Assembly (NCBI GenBank): GCA_037892935.1
Contig: JAYXKI010000009.1
Span: forward strand, 1,612,001-1,676,000
DNA length: 64,000 nucleotides
Source of the DNA: Phlebopus portentosus
Taxonomy: Eukaryota > Basidiomycota > Agaricomycetes > Boletales > Boletinellaceae
Direction of reading: 5' to 3'
In this document: positions 33,797 through 45,925 of the stretch, piece by piece
Numbering within the stretch: the first letter of the stretch is position 1
How the letters are laid out: each line of letters begins with the position of its first letter
The notes under the pieces: model-generated
Databases searched by the model: none
Told to the model about the DNA's origin: nothing
What the model saw: the letters and a program-made list of their open reading frames with translations, nothing else
Made by a program: the position numbers and the translations under genes

Positions 33797-35061
33797 GTTC
33801 GATACCTCTGGTCGTGCTAGCAGAGATGGAGGAGATAGACGGAAGAAAGCTTCGCCGCCGAGAATCCAGACCAAGGCGGACTGCCCTTATCTAAGCATTC
33901 CCACGACCGGTACGCCTCTTAATCTTCGCTGAACTTTGACGTGACCAGCTATGATACGTCTAGCATCGAGGAAAGGAGTGCTTTTACTGCCTGGAAAGAA
34001 AGAAATAAGTTGTTGGTATTGAATGGATTTAAAGAGAAGACCGTACTATCTGAAAGTCTACGCTCTGCATCTGAGTCCCATCATTCCAAAAGTAACAAGC
34101 GTGAGTGCAACCAGACGTTTCGCGTATTATTCATTCCAAATTTCATGTAAGTGTGCAAGGGTTAGAAAGCAGGTCGGCAAACCCGTGCAGTTGTCACTGA
34201 GACCGAGAACTACCCTACGCTTAGCATTGTAGCTAGATTGTGGCACTCGGTTCTTCTAAGGGCTCAAATATTACAGTGCAAAAGATGGAGCCGGGATGAT
34301 CATGCAGTGTCTTCTCAGTCAGGCCAGAGATCTAAACGGACCAACGTGAATATAGATGCCACAAGTGAGTTCGGCGTTGAGCGCCTCATAGATAGACAAG
34401 CGTGCCTAGGCAAGGCCTCAAAGACCTTTATTGACGGTTGAATCAGTTCTTCGGTTGTGTCATGTGCATGAGTTCTCTCTCTCGTGAGGTCATAAGCAAC
34501 GAGCATCAGTACTACAGTAGTATGAGCTGGCGTAGAGAGGAGGAAAGGCGTCGGCGAGAAACATGAAACATGGCGGCACGAGCCCTTTTCGCGACTAGAT
34601 TACATCATACGACATCTTTTCGAACCCTCCTGTCGGCGAATTGCATTTTCCGACTGATCATGAGAAAACGTATCGATCAAACTTCGAAGGTCAAATCTGT
34701 CCGCATATCCATGATTTTGTCTTGATTGATGCAAAGACGATGATGAACTTTCCGAACTGTTCTTGATGCACAAGAATCCCAAGAAGATGGGAACGTGCTG
34801 AACGGCCGCAAAGCAACTGCACGCGAGGGACGTCGCTGTTGTTTGGCCGGCCTGAGAAAGTGAGATTTTATTGGATGTCAGCCTTAGTATTAGTCAGCAG
34901 TACCCCTAATTTGGTGTATTCCTTCTTGGGTCTCGGTTTCACGCGTCTCCCTCGTTGTTGTCTGTTGTCTGGTTGTCGTCTCCCATTCCTCCTCCAGGCC
35001 CAGCCGTACCGTCAATAACCAGTCCACTCCTTCTTCACGTCTCTCACAATCATCGAAAAAA
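33797..35061. other. divergent intergenic region
   Basis: This spacer between the divergent ferric reductase and GPI-type protein genes should hold both promoters. I see no strong TATA box, no RNA gene and no convincing coding frame in 1.26 kb. A pyrimidine-rich leader precedes the ATG at 35062. Confidence 0.5.
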
Positions 35062-36237
35062 ATGCACTCTTTATTTGCAATTTCTCTCACTGCAGCAGCA
35101 GCAGCCGCCGTCGTCAGCGCACAGAACGTCAGTACAATTTCCCCCTTTTCTTCGGTCTTTTAGCTGCGGCATTTGAATTCTCGGACGCCGTCCTCTGTGG
35201 CAATCTACTTTGTTTGCTCAGTTTTTCCGCGATACTGACAATTTAAAAAAAATATTCTTTTGTAGTCATCGTCCTCGTCTGCTACTCCAACTTCGACGGC
35301 CAGTTCGCTCATCCCGACCAACATCAGTTCAGGTTGCTCGTCTTTCCTGGAGTCGCTCAACTCAAACTCCACCCTCGCTTCCTGCATCGTCCCCGTCGTC
35401 AACGCAACTTCGGCTTTCAGCCCGCTCTCCAATAGCAGCGTCAATGCATCCTCCAGCGCGGTCAACAGCGCGTTGGGCACGCTCTGCTCTACGTCGACGC
35501 TCAGCTCTGGGTGCAGCGACGCCGACATCCGAGGACAACTGAGCTCGTTCTACTCCTCTTGCGGTGACGAACTTACTGGTGCATCACCCGACCAGGACGT
35601 GATTCGCATCTATGATGTCCTCTATACCATCATCCCCCTCAAGGACTCTGTCTGCAGCAAAGACGATAGTGGCAACTACTGTGTCACCCAGATCTCTGCG
35701 TCGAGCAACAGCACGGACCAGAGCTCGGCATCTGCGTCTGTCTCTGTTGACAGTTCGAAGTCCTCCGTCACATCGACGAGCCAGGACATATATGAGCTCG
35801 TGCAGAACAACCTCTGGTCCTATGCGTCCGATTCCTCCCTGAAAAAGCGAGGCTCCGAAGATGATGTGGCGGCGCTCATCCCGAACATCACGACCTTCCG
35901 CAGCACGAACCTGGCGTTCTTCTTCCTCACTGAGGACACCCCCTCCGACCAGCTCTGCACTTCATGCACGCGCTCCGTCCTCACGTCGTACATGACCTTC
36001 GAGCAGTCCGTGCCCTATGCACTAGGCATCGCGAACAGCCCGCTACTTGGCGGTCAGTCGGATTTGTACAACGCTATTACGAGTGAGTGCGGTTCGAGCT
36101 TCTTGAGCGGAGCTGTCCAGGCTGCGGGTGGTATCTCGAATGGCATCATCAGTGGCGCCGCTCCCCGCATGAGCACGGAAGGCGGAGTGTTCACCGCTGC
36201 TGCCGCTGCCGTCTTGGGTCTCGCCGCTCTTTTGTAA
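35062..36237 (+). CDS. Secreted Ser-rich protein, probably GPI-anchored
   Basis: Two exons (35062-35127 and 35266-36237) give 345 aa. Exon 1 is essentially the signal peptide (MHSLFAISLTAAAAAAVVSA). The mature part begins with a Ser/Thr-rich stretch and has many N-glycosylation sequons (NIS, NST, NAT, NSS). Paired cysteines recur (GCSSF, SCIVP, LCSTS, SSGCSD, SCGDEL, SVCSKD, NYCVT, LCTSCTRSV, SECGSS). The C-terminus is hydrophobic (VFTAAAAAVLGLAALL) after a small-residue stretch (NGIISGAAP), as for GPI attachment. The Cys-spaced helical body recalls a family of uncharacterised basidiomycete surface proteins. Plasma membrane or cell wall location is likely; function is unknown. Codon use is GC-rich and biased, suggesting good expression. 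Confidence 0.85.
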
Positions 36238-36919
36238 GCAATATGCAGGACAGAAGAAATAGGGACGTATGGAATATGATGGGTCTACTTGAAGTCGGGT
36301 TCCCCTTTTGTTGGTTTTCGCATCGGTATACTACACCATCTCTTGTCTTGCTCCTTCCCTTCAATTTCCCTCTTTCTTTCCGGCTCTTGTCGCTGTAGAC
36401 GTGGAACTGGGGGGAGTTGATCCGGTTGTTTATTGTGCACATTTGTCGACATATCGACATATCGACGCATCTTGAAAGCAAAGCAAATACTTATATAAAG
36501 TAAATGTTTTAATCCCTTTATTACAATCTCCCCCTTTTTTTTGCAATCACCACTTCGCTTCGCCTCGCTGTGCGGACGTTCTGCATTTAGGTTCAGATAT
36601 TCTACGTACGATTCTTTTCTATCTTTTTGATATTTGAAACATCTTTTTTTTTTCCCTTGTTGATGCAAATGCATATATACCCAACAGTATAGAGATGGTG
36701 GTTGATGAGTGGCGGTACTGATGCAACGACTTCGATAGGATGCTACTCTTTTCAGCGTCAGATCAGGAAATGTCGATTATGTCCTTGAAGTGTGGTTCCG
36801 ACTTCAAGGCTTGTCGTTGACATTGTCCCGAACGATTCCTACTTAAGATTCCCTCGAACCATATTCAGATACAGAGACCAGAGACACCTTGTCTGCTAGA
36901 GTATACAGTTCCATGCCAT
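36238..36919. other. intergenic, convergent 3' regions
   Basis: 3' regions of the GPI-type gene (plus) and the P450 (minus). There are T-rich runs near 36530 and 36645, and a triple gtcgacatatcgacatatcgacgcat repeat near 36440. No gene is recognised. Confidence 0.5.
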
Positions 36920-39598
36920 TCATTCCAATGGCTTTCGATCGGCGACCAGAGAAAGACGTAAAGGAAGCTTGGGAACTGGATCGTCCTTGACTCCGGGAGA
37001 GACGATCCCGCCGAGCTTCCATGCGAGTTCCTTCTCTTCGGGAAGCTCGAAGTGGAACGCAGGTATGAGGACCGCTAGAAGAGTTTCTGTGGCAGAGAGT
37101 TGATATTTCATATGGATGGGAGCCGCCGCATTTTGGAGGATTGGACGTACTGATTTCTAGGATGGCGAAGTTGAAGCCGCTAGGGTAGGGTGAGTAGGAT
37201 GTATGTATAGTGATGATGAACTTACATGCATGATCTTCCGCCGCCTAAGAACGTCATCCTGCTCAATTATCTTTAGCAGATATAGTAGAAGGTGAAGAAG
37301 AACGCGTACAGTCCGGAATAAACGCCAGGTAATTTGTCGTTGGAAACCTTCTCGTTGTGGGAGTTTTCATGTGAATTCGTCTTGTTGTCTTCGTTTTCCG
37401 GGTCGTCTCGTTCTAGCCAGCGTTCTGGCCGCCATTGCTCTGCATCCGGGCCGAAGATGTCTGTGCGCCGGTTTTGCAGCGTCTATTGCGATGATCACGT
37501 TTGTGTTTTTACGAAGAGGTAATGAGGAGATCGGTGATCGTCCATTTGAGGTATGGAACGGGACGGAGAGAGGGAGGATCGTGTCTTTTGTTGTTCTGAA
37601 GAGAACTCGCTGGATGAGTTCCTCTTGATGTTATAGAATGACGAAGCACGTACACCCGATGGAGCATAAACACTGGTGGGTATCTGCGAACCAGCTTTGG
37701 TCAAAATGTTCCGAGAAGAAGGGAGGGATGCCAACAGTCTTAATGTTTCCCGGACTACGGCATCCAGGAATGGTAGCGTATGCAAAGTGTCGTAATCAAG
37801 ATCCCCTCTAGCGAGTGCGTGTGCTTCGAGCAATTCGTCTCGTAACCTTGTTTGAGCAGATGGGTGCTCCGCGAGCGTTTGTAGGATACGTGTGAATGCG
37901 GCGGAAGTTGTGTCTTGACCAGCGAAGATCAGGGTCCTATAAAGAGTCTGAATCTCTCGCATATGAGAAAAGGTTCCGTGAGTGAGCATACGACATCTGC
38001 CCGAGAATCTCTTCGTCGCTCAGCTTATCTTCCTCTGTGGACTTCGTGTTTTCACGTACTATGTGAATTTTAGTGGACAGAAAGATGGTTTTGGCCTTTA
38101 TACTTACGAAGAATGCTTGTGATGTCCCTCCCTTCGCTGATTTGTGCTCGTACAGCTGAGTCCCCAGCCTTCAGGCGTGAGCACTTTTCAATATAGATGG
38201 CTCGCACGGTCTTGTCCATGACAATAACGATCTCGCGCAGTCTCTGTACCCGTTTGATGGGAAGAATACGCACTATGACACGACGAAGCCATGCAGGTCC
38301 GATGCTGATGCTGCTAAAGAAAGGCAGGAACTGTCGGAGTATGGAGAGTCGGAACAAAGTCGGTCTTTCACATTGAACCGATGTTAGCTGTATGCGATCG
38401 TTTGGTCCACGCGAAGGCGGAAAGACGACCTACGCAAAGTTTTTGACTGACTCGCTATATTCACTTCTAGTGGTACTGTCGAGCGGGCCGAATGAGTATC
38501 CTAAGCCACCTCGTCCGATGATCTCTAGAGCCGTACGCTTCAGCCAATAGAGCATTTCAATCTCAAGCCGAGCACCGGGCCCATGGTCATCGAACTTGCG
38601 CCTCAGAACATCAACGAGCTGAGAAGATCGAAGTCATGAGAACCGGTGTTGCTTAGCAGAATACCAGGAGAAGAAAAGATGCATGGAAGTGTGGATAGGA
38701 TCAGTGTAGAGCGTGGTACATACCTCATGTGAAATGCGGTAGAAGATCGGTGTGAGTCCACGGAGGTGATGGACATTGAACACTGGGCTCAACAGCTTAC
38801 GCTGCTTGCGGTGTTGCTCGCCTGTTCTCAGCGGTGGCGTCGGAGAAGCAGATGGGCTCAGCGGGGGCCATAGATGTTCCGAAGATAGCGTCATGGATTA
38901 CTCACCGACGACAGCGACGATTCCAGGACCGAAGCAAACGAGATTCGTTCTAAGTTATGTTCAATACATCGTTCTTTCGTCTGTCATGTCCTTGAAGGTT
39001 ACTCGCTTGGTAAAGAATTTGGACTCTTCATATGAATCTTGATCCTCGATAATGATGTGCCGAAGGGCCTTCGGGTCTGAGACGTACAGTCTCTCGTCCT
39101 AGGAAGAGTATTCAGCTGATAATATATTGTGAGAAAAGTGTAACAAACCCCGAAAAGTCCATAAACCTTCACGACACCTCCATATTGTCTAACAATGTCA
39201 CGATGAAACTGCCAACCTTCTTGGCTGAACATCTGGCCTAGATTCCCTGGAAATCGTAGAAGAATGAAACGTCATTTTCGCTGCAGTAAAAACTGAATTT
39301 TCGCTGGAGCGTAGAATGAATTAAGGCTTCTTCCGGAGAAGCTTCTTCATGATATGATGTGAATGATAACGAACACATTGACATCCGCACCAGCCAAATA
39401 AAGCATGCTTTGAGACCCACCCTTGACGAACGATGTCCTCGCAGGGCCTGGAATATCACGAAGAGATGAGCTGAATGCCAGCCTCCTCAAGGCAGGAGCG
39501 GAAAACATGATGAGAACAGCTGTCAAGGGAAATACTAGATAAAGAAGAAAGCTGAGTGGCATAGTATAGAAGTTGGCGGGGCTTGATAACGACATCAT
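36920..39598 (-). CDS. Cytochrome P450 monooxygenase
   Basis: A many-exon (about ten) microsomal P450. In order: an N-terminal membrane anchor (PLSFLLYLVFPLTAVLIMF), the proline-rich hinge SLRDIPGPARTSF, EGWQFHRDIVRQYGGVVKVY, ERLYVSDPKALRHIII, NLVCFGPGIVAVVG, the helix C motif EQHRKQRKLLSPVF, the helix I oxygen-binding motif FAGQDTTSA (near 37915), the helix K motif ETLRLL (ExxR, near 37745), the aromatic region GPDAEQWRPERW, and the heme loop FLGGGRSCM with its Cys ligand, interrupted directly by an intron (near 37225). The C-terminus reads MKYQLSATETLLAVLIPAFH. All catalytic motifs are present. The overall type resembles the large basidiomycete CYP expansions of detoxification and secondary metabolism; I cannot assign a CYP number. 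Some inner exon ends were not fixed. Confidence 0.9.
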
Positions 39599-40641
39599 AA
39601 GAGAAGAGAGCGGGCGACGTTAGAAGGACCTGGCGATAGCGGAGATTTTATGAAAAACAAACAATCCGGAAATAATGATCCTGTCGGAGACTCGGCTCCA
39701 ACCGTAAAAACGCCAACGATGGACGCCGCTCAATTGCGTCCATAGAAGTGAAGTTCGGAGACGCTATGTAGGACGCGAATTGCCGTAATATAGTCTCTCG
39801 CCTATATAGACTCCACTGTGAGGGCACGAAAATGCGAAATTGGGATCCAGAGTAAAGGAACCATATGATGAGACGCCGCTTCCTAAGTTTAGTTGTATTT
39901 GCTAGCTGCTCGCATTGTCGTTGGGTGTTATATGAACGAACTTCATCGCGGGAAACGTCTTCGGGGCTGGTGTCGAGACCTTGAACTCACTAGCTTCATT
40001 GGCTGCATGTTTGTTCGAAGTCGCTAACAAACTTTCTTATTAATGAAGACCGTCAAGAAATGATGAAATGCGACGACAGAGATGTCTGTGGCTGAACCAG
40101 AGTAATCCTTGGCCTTGGTAGTAAGCATGGGACTCGGACCTGGTAGAACAATGAACTATATACATCTCTTACGGAAGCGAATTCTCACGACCCGACCTCT
40201 GCGCAGTCTATTGGTAGAACGCGGAATTCATTATTTGTAAAATGGAAGCATTTGGAGCAGGACTTGATGAAGGGAAAGGGTGTCAATAAGGACCAAATAC
40301 AGTTTTTGTGGAATTCGGTTTGTTTACTTATCGCTATTCATTTTGGTAATTGATATGCGGAATGTGTACGGACGACAATCCACCGAAAATTGGAGCATTC
40401 TTGGAAGTGCAAAGCTATTTTGAACAGTGAGCGGAAGAGAGAAAAAAGCCGGTGATAGTTTGAAATAGAGCACATAGAACATTGTTTTATTTATACGCAG
40501 GTCTCGGAAAGAACAAGGAAAAAGGCAAGCATTATAAGAATAAATACGGAGATTATTACACTTGGTCAATCATTGACGACCTTAGATCAAGGAGCATTAG
40601 CGCGGCCTTTCCAATCGGTGGGAGTTCGTACTCTGTTCCCC
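39599..40641. other. intergenic, no gene recognised
   Basis: This stretch lies upstream of the P450 and downstream of the receptor. I searched it by eye on both strands for a short CaaX pheromone frame and found none that was open. No RNA gene or repeat was recognised. Confidence 0.45.
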
Positions 40642-42039
40642 TTAGGGTTTGCTCGCTTTCCATCCTTTCGAGATCATCCGGGCCAAACACTGATTCTGAC
40701 AGTAAAGTGCTTCAAGTGATCTCGTCAGAAAGATCGACAGACAGACAAAAAAGAAGACAGACCTGCCGAAAGAAGAGTTACGATCTCCAATATTCACCGT
40801 TCTCTCGATTGAAGCGGCTCTGAACTGCGATACGTTAAGCGGGTTGTTGGTCGCAGCGCCTTGCTTATCGTGACAGCGGAAGCCAAACAATCGCAGAATG
40901 GCGACGAAGACTCCTTTATAGCCCTCTCGAGCTTCGTCGGTCAAGCCAAAGAAGCAGAAAAAGATTACAGCACAGACAGGAGAAGCCCATGCATTCCAAT
41001 GGGGGCCAAAACGACGCCATCGACCCTCCATACTCCATTCTTCCGAAGAACTCGTGCCGATCCGAGAGAAATCACGATGCGCGTCCGTCCAATTGTACGA
41101 CTCGATGGAACCCCTTAATATTCCATTCTGGACAAAGAGAAAGGCGCTTATAGGGACAGTGAAAACCGCATCGACGCAACCCAATGCGAGAGCACGATAA
41201 TAGCGACCGAAGCTGGCCGCAACATCCGTCTTGCTTATGTTTCGTCGACGCTGTAGGTATATCCGTACAATTCTAGCTATGATACCGTCAGTGATTATGA
41301 GAACTTAGTGAAGTGCGGTCTACTCACCACAAAATGTGCACGATATAGACCCGATTATAAGCGGCCATGAATACATCAGAAGAAAAGCGGGCCATGCGTT
41401 CACGACGGACGGTAAACAACCGAATTCTTCAAGGATATTGTATCGGCGTGCTTGGATAACGTAATCTGCAGAGCCGAACCTTCAGCAATAGTCTCGAAAT
41501 TTGATAGGCGTGTGACTGCTCACATACGACCATCTGAAGAATTGGGAGTCCTAAAGTCAGTCCCAAGTCCAATAGAATGGTTCTTCTTTTCTAAATACTC
41601 GAGCATTTAATAAATTGCATAGTCTAAGAAAGCTTGGATCTAGAAGGACTCACTTCAGCACGACTTCCCGAGAGAGGACATCGCAGGCTAAACATCAAAT
41701 AGATTCGTCGAGTAATTGCCAGAGATGCTGCGGGGATTGCGACAGATTTGCCCACGTAGAAACGCGTGGCTTTGTTTCGGATGGAACGTGAACAGATCGT
41801 TCGGGAAAATATTCGTGGAGAACATACATACATATATCGCACCAGATGGGCGCAACGTCATTCGCGTTATCCTTCCATACAATCTCGTTTATCCCATGAA
41901 TGAAGCAGCCTAAAGACACCCATAGAGCATACATCCATGCACCCGTGTTCCAGTGAGCAATCAGCCAAGGAAGAGGAAGCAGAGGGAGAATGCCACATAA
42001 GAAAGAGATGATAGGTATGAGGGGATACGTCGGATCCAT
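40642..42039 (-). CDS. STE3-like: STE3-type fungal mating pheromone receptor
   Basis: Seven-helix G-protein-coupled receptor of the basidiomycete B mating-type family. Exons: 41832-42039, 41654-41769, 41524-41590, 41328-41465, then 41276 down to about 40642. Family features are YPLIPIISFLCGILPLLPLP with PWLIAHWNTGAWMYALWVSL (helices 1-2), INEIVWKDNANDVAPIWCDI, then SVAIPAASLAITRRIYLM (helix 3), KRRTILLDLGLTLGLPILQM (helix 4), RRYNILEEFGCLPSVVNAWP, IIGSISCTFC (helix 5), an RRRNISKTDVAAS loop, and WASPVCAVIFFCFFGLTDEA (helix 7), followed by a short tail. It would sense a lipopeptide pheromone and signal through Galpha to MAP kinase. The last about 45 codons may instead include an intron, so the stop is provisional. 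Whether it sits at the mating locus or is a non-mating paralogue cannot be told from this window. Confidence 0.93.
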
Positions 42040-42537
42040 GCTAGCTTCGTATGCCAGATTTCACTGGCAGTGTGAGAGGAAGACGTTGGCAGCGCGTCGA
42101 GTAAGAATTAAGAAGCATGTTATGTTTTGTGTGTAGACGGTCAACGACGGACAAGGCGGCTCTAAAGAGGCGACGACCGAGACAGTGAAAGTATCGATGG
42201 AAGAAGGATCGGTTGAGTTTTCTTCCTTATTTGGTCGTGTTTGTATTCTCCAGATCAGGTATGTCTTGTGTGGATTGAGCTTGCTTCAATCACTATCGCC
42301 TCCCGATGATTATCAGCATTCATTTCAAGAGGCTTTTGATTCAGGTAGACAAGGCTGATTGCGAGCTGGTCTCTAAGTAGCAAGGCCTAAAGTGTTATGT
42401 GAGTACAAAGTATCAATCCTTGGCGCCGAACTAGAGAATCATTGCCGATCGTACTACATTTGGCAAAGCCTACAGTTCATACTGAACAGTCAGTACTTTC
42501 AAATTGATAATTTGATGCATTGTCCGAAAACCCGGTA
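42040..42537. other. intergenic, upstream of the receptor and left flank of the retroelement
   Basis: No gene is recognised. The stretch ends at the GCATG target duplication. Confidence 0.5.
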
Positions 42538-42542
42538 GCATG

Positions 42543-42853
42543 TGTGACGAAGTAACCGTCACCATGCTTTCCTCCATAGGGTTCCGCAGCGTAACGCAGA
42601 CGTTACGCGCGGAACCATATGACTAAGTATCTTACCAATAGCTTATGTGAGCGCAACCCTATGCATTTAGTTAGCTTTAGTTTTCACGTTTCCCCCACGT
42701 GTAGTTTAGTTTATATAGCTGGTAGATAGCAAATGTAAGAGGGATTCTTCCCTCTCGACTATCACTCTAATACTACGGTTAATCCAGTCAGTAACGGTGT
42801 GATCTGAGTGCCAGAGGAATCTCTTGTGTGACCGAATCTTGCCATTCATCACA
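42543..42853 (+). repeat. 5' LTR
   Basis: 311 bp, starts TGTGACGAAG and ends CATCACA. It contains a TATA-like tttatatag near 42709. It differs from the 3' LTR at six positions, every one a CpG versus TpG/CpA change. Three changed positions are intact CpG here and three are intact in the other copy. Confidence 0.95.
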
Positions 42854-43047
42854 TATTTTTGACTGTTCAACCGAAGTGCTTCGTATTTGATCGCTATCTT
42901 CGTAGTCGACGTTGTTGAGGAGCCTACAGGTCTGATCAACCTACTGGTACCCACAATAGTTGACTTATTATCTAGAAAAACACAAAAATAGCTGAGTTTC
43001 ACTGATTTTCATTTGTTCTGTGTTGTTTTTGAGTGCTCACCGTATCT

Positions 43048-45925
43048 ATGGATTCACCAAAGAATATTATAATGTTGCGCAACAAGGAAGGACGTGTTCG
43101 GGAAGTCAATAGAGACATACCGATTGTAAAACGTCAATACCGGGGCAGACGGCTGTCTGTGGGGGTTGTTGAAGAACAACTCTCCCCGAATTCGATTTGT
43201 ACTGAACAAACGAAGAGAAAAGAGTCAGAAGAAGATACTCTGACTGGTGGGGACACTCACCGAGATACTGCAGCGGTAGTTCTGCCTGCGAAGGGGCGCA
43301 TCAGGGATGCAGCTCAAATTTTCCACGAGAGAGTCGAAAGACCTCGCGAAGAACCATGTGCCAATCCCGCGAATGTTACCAAAGAAGTACAAGGTACTCA
43401 CCGGATTGACGTTGATGATAATCCGTCTATATCCAACTGGAAACCAGCGGGGTACTACCCTTCGACCGGTCCAGCTACTGTAATTACATCAGAACCAGTA
43501 AAATCAGAAAGAAATTTGGGAACACGCACCAGAACTGGGGAACAGACCCCCATGAGTCAGTATAGCACAGTACCAAGTAATGTACTGAGCCATACCACAG
43601 CTGATAACGAAGGTTTTATCCCAGTAAGCAGGAACAGATGAAATTCTGAAGGTAAATGTACCAGTAAGGAATTATCGACGCAAGAACTCGAATCAGCTGC
43701 ACAGAAAGTGCAACGCATGTTCACTGACATGAGGCTCGAATTTGGACTAGACGAATCCAATAGATTCGTGGTTGCGCCATGAGGCAAATCAAATATTCCT
43801 CTTAAGGAGGCAGTAAAGAAACTCAATGAAGAGTTGAATAATCCACCTCGGGAAGGGAGCCGCAAGTCCGACAAAGTCAAGGAACAGAACGAAGATGATC
43901 AGTTCTCAGTTTTCTCGACTCAGACCGACTCGAAAAGTAAGGCTGAGTGTAAAGCGGACAGGAGGGTCCAGAAAGAAGAGAAGCGGCTTCAACATCACGC
44001 AGAGGAGATACGAGAGTGGGCTTCCACTAGCGCAGTAGGGTTGCCCATCTCCAGCGGATCTCTTCGAGTATCAGGATATGACCAGGAATCTATGAGTCAG
44101 GACACGAAGACACCAGCAAAATTCAAGGGTAAATTACCAGATCCTAATAATTACGGAAATGTGGGACTGGCCTTCATGTCTATCTCCAATATAGATCAGC
44201 AGATGGAGTACCTTCAGGCAGTCAAGTTCAGACGTATGCAAGAACAAGAAGAGGAGAGAATGCGTGCCAAAGAGGCACGCACGCAGACCTTTCGCTCAGG
44301 ATACGCCGGACCGTCTACCTGAGATGCCTCATCTCCTGACCAGCTGATTGAAAAGGAAAAGAAAGAAAAACAGAGAACTCATTGTCGGTACAAGTCCAAA
44401 TCCAGATCGCCTAGTAAGGAGCACAATAGGGAATTTGACCGAAAGAAGGAGAAGAACATCAAGCAAGATCCAAGTGAACACGGGGACAGACACGAGTATA
44501 GCACGTGTCAATTCCACAGAGGACCCCCAGGAAGTCCGGATCACAGTTCCGATGAGAGCTCGGATGACAAGAGATGAGGCAAGGCACCCAAAGACTCGGA
44601 CACAGGCAACGAAAGCAAACTATCAGATGAATTATCCGATAGTGAGCTTGATGGACCCAGACAGTTGGTGCAAAAAATAGCCGTTCTTGCTGGAAGACAC
44701 AAGTCCCGAGTACAAGAGACCAAGAAAGCCAAGAATAGGGAAAAGCGAGATAAAAGACATGAGAGAGAGAAGAAAGAACGACATACAGGTCGTTTTGCAT
44801 CAATCAAGCCTTCTGAGAATTTAGGTCATCAAAGTTTTCTCAAACAAGCAATTCGTCGATCGTCTCGTAAACATACCAGCCCATCTTCAAGTAATCCAAG
44901 TAGTTCGTCTAGCTCTTCATCAGATGATTCTGATTATTCGAGTGATGATACATTAATGGAACCCTCAAGTATTAATTCGAGTGATTCGGAACATACCAAA
45001 TCCAAGAAGAAACGAGCTAAACATAAATGGAAGAAGAACATGTTACTCCTCAAAATTCAATCTCAAGGAGTAAAAGCGATTCCACCTACCCCGTATAATG
45101 GAGAAGCCAACTTGACCAAATTTAATAAGTTTGTGGTCGAAACAAACTTGTATATGCGCCAAACAGGGTTAGAAAGACTTCCAAGACAACAAGTAGGCGT
45201 CTTACCTAGTTTCTTGAAAGGTAAAGCAATGGAGTTTTATCACCAGAAAGTAGGTATTGAAGACCAAAAATGGACTTTGTCGAAGTTCTACACCGAGTTA
45301 ATGAATTACTGCTTTCCAACAAATTATTCTGAGGACTTACGAAGACAATTCCAGCGTATGAGACAAGGACGCAAAGATATACAAAAGTATTTGTATGAAA
45401 TGGAAGTCATGGCCGAAAACCTGGGAGATATTTCAACTAGGGAATTGATTCGCAGAGTATGGGAAGGCTTACATCCCGAATATCAAAGACAATTGCATCT
45501 AGATAACTTGAGTCCCGATACTGTGTCTTACGAAGATCTGCATGATTGACTGGACAGCATAGAATGAGCTAACGAAGCAATTGGTGTAAAATGGCATGAG
45601 GGAATTTATACCAAAAATTATAGTCAGCAAAATTTACGTTCTGAACGTCCAGAAGAACGTAAACACTCCCCAAATGTCAAAGGCAAGCAGCCATGGAAGA
45701 ACAGACGTCGATTTGAGGAAAGCGAACGATCACGTGCAAAACCGTCTCATCGGAATGTTAGTGCTAACAGCACAAACATTCACCCTAATAATGCAAAGAA
45801 TAAGGACAGAGACGAGAAAAATAAGAAGAAAGGCGCACCTAAGAAAGATAGACGTCCAAAGACCGAGAATCCATATGTAAAGAAATGGAGTAAGGAGAAA
45901 CTGGATGAAATGCGAGCTAAAAATC
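43048..45925 (+). pseudogene. gag of the Ty3/gypsy element
   Basis: A single frame runs from the ATG at 43048 to the zinc knuckle, broken only by six UGA codons (43639, 43780, 44320, 44575, 45547, 45565); no UAA or UAG occurs in this frame over 2.9 kb. The N-terminal 500 codons are charged, with a long Lys/Arg/Glu/Ser region. The capsid-like core is near 45060-45560 (YNGEANLTKFNKFVVETNLY, VGVLPSFLKGKAMEFYHQKV, FPTNYSEDLRRQFQRMRQGR), typical of gypsy Gag. A one-base frame change occurs at about 45926, inside the first Cys codons of the knuckle. The long charged segment before the capsid is unusual for the family. Confidence 0.85.

Noticed and set aside
40583..40597. Minus-strand Cys-Ser-Leu-Ile-stop that could be a CaaX pheromone end
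   Set aside because: An in-frame stop codon lies immediately before the Cys, so no precursor can be encoded without an undetected splice.
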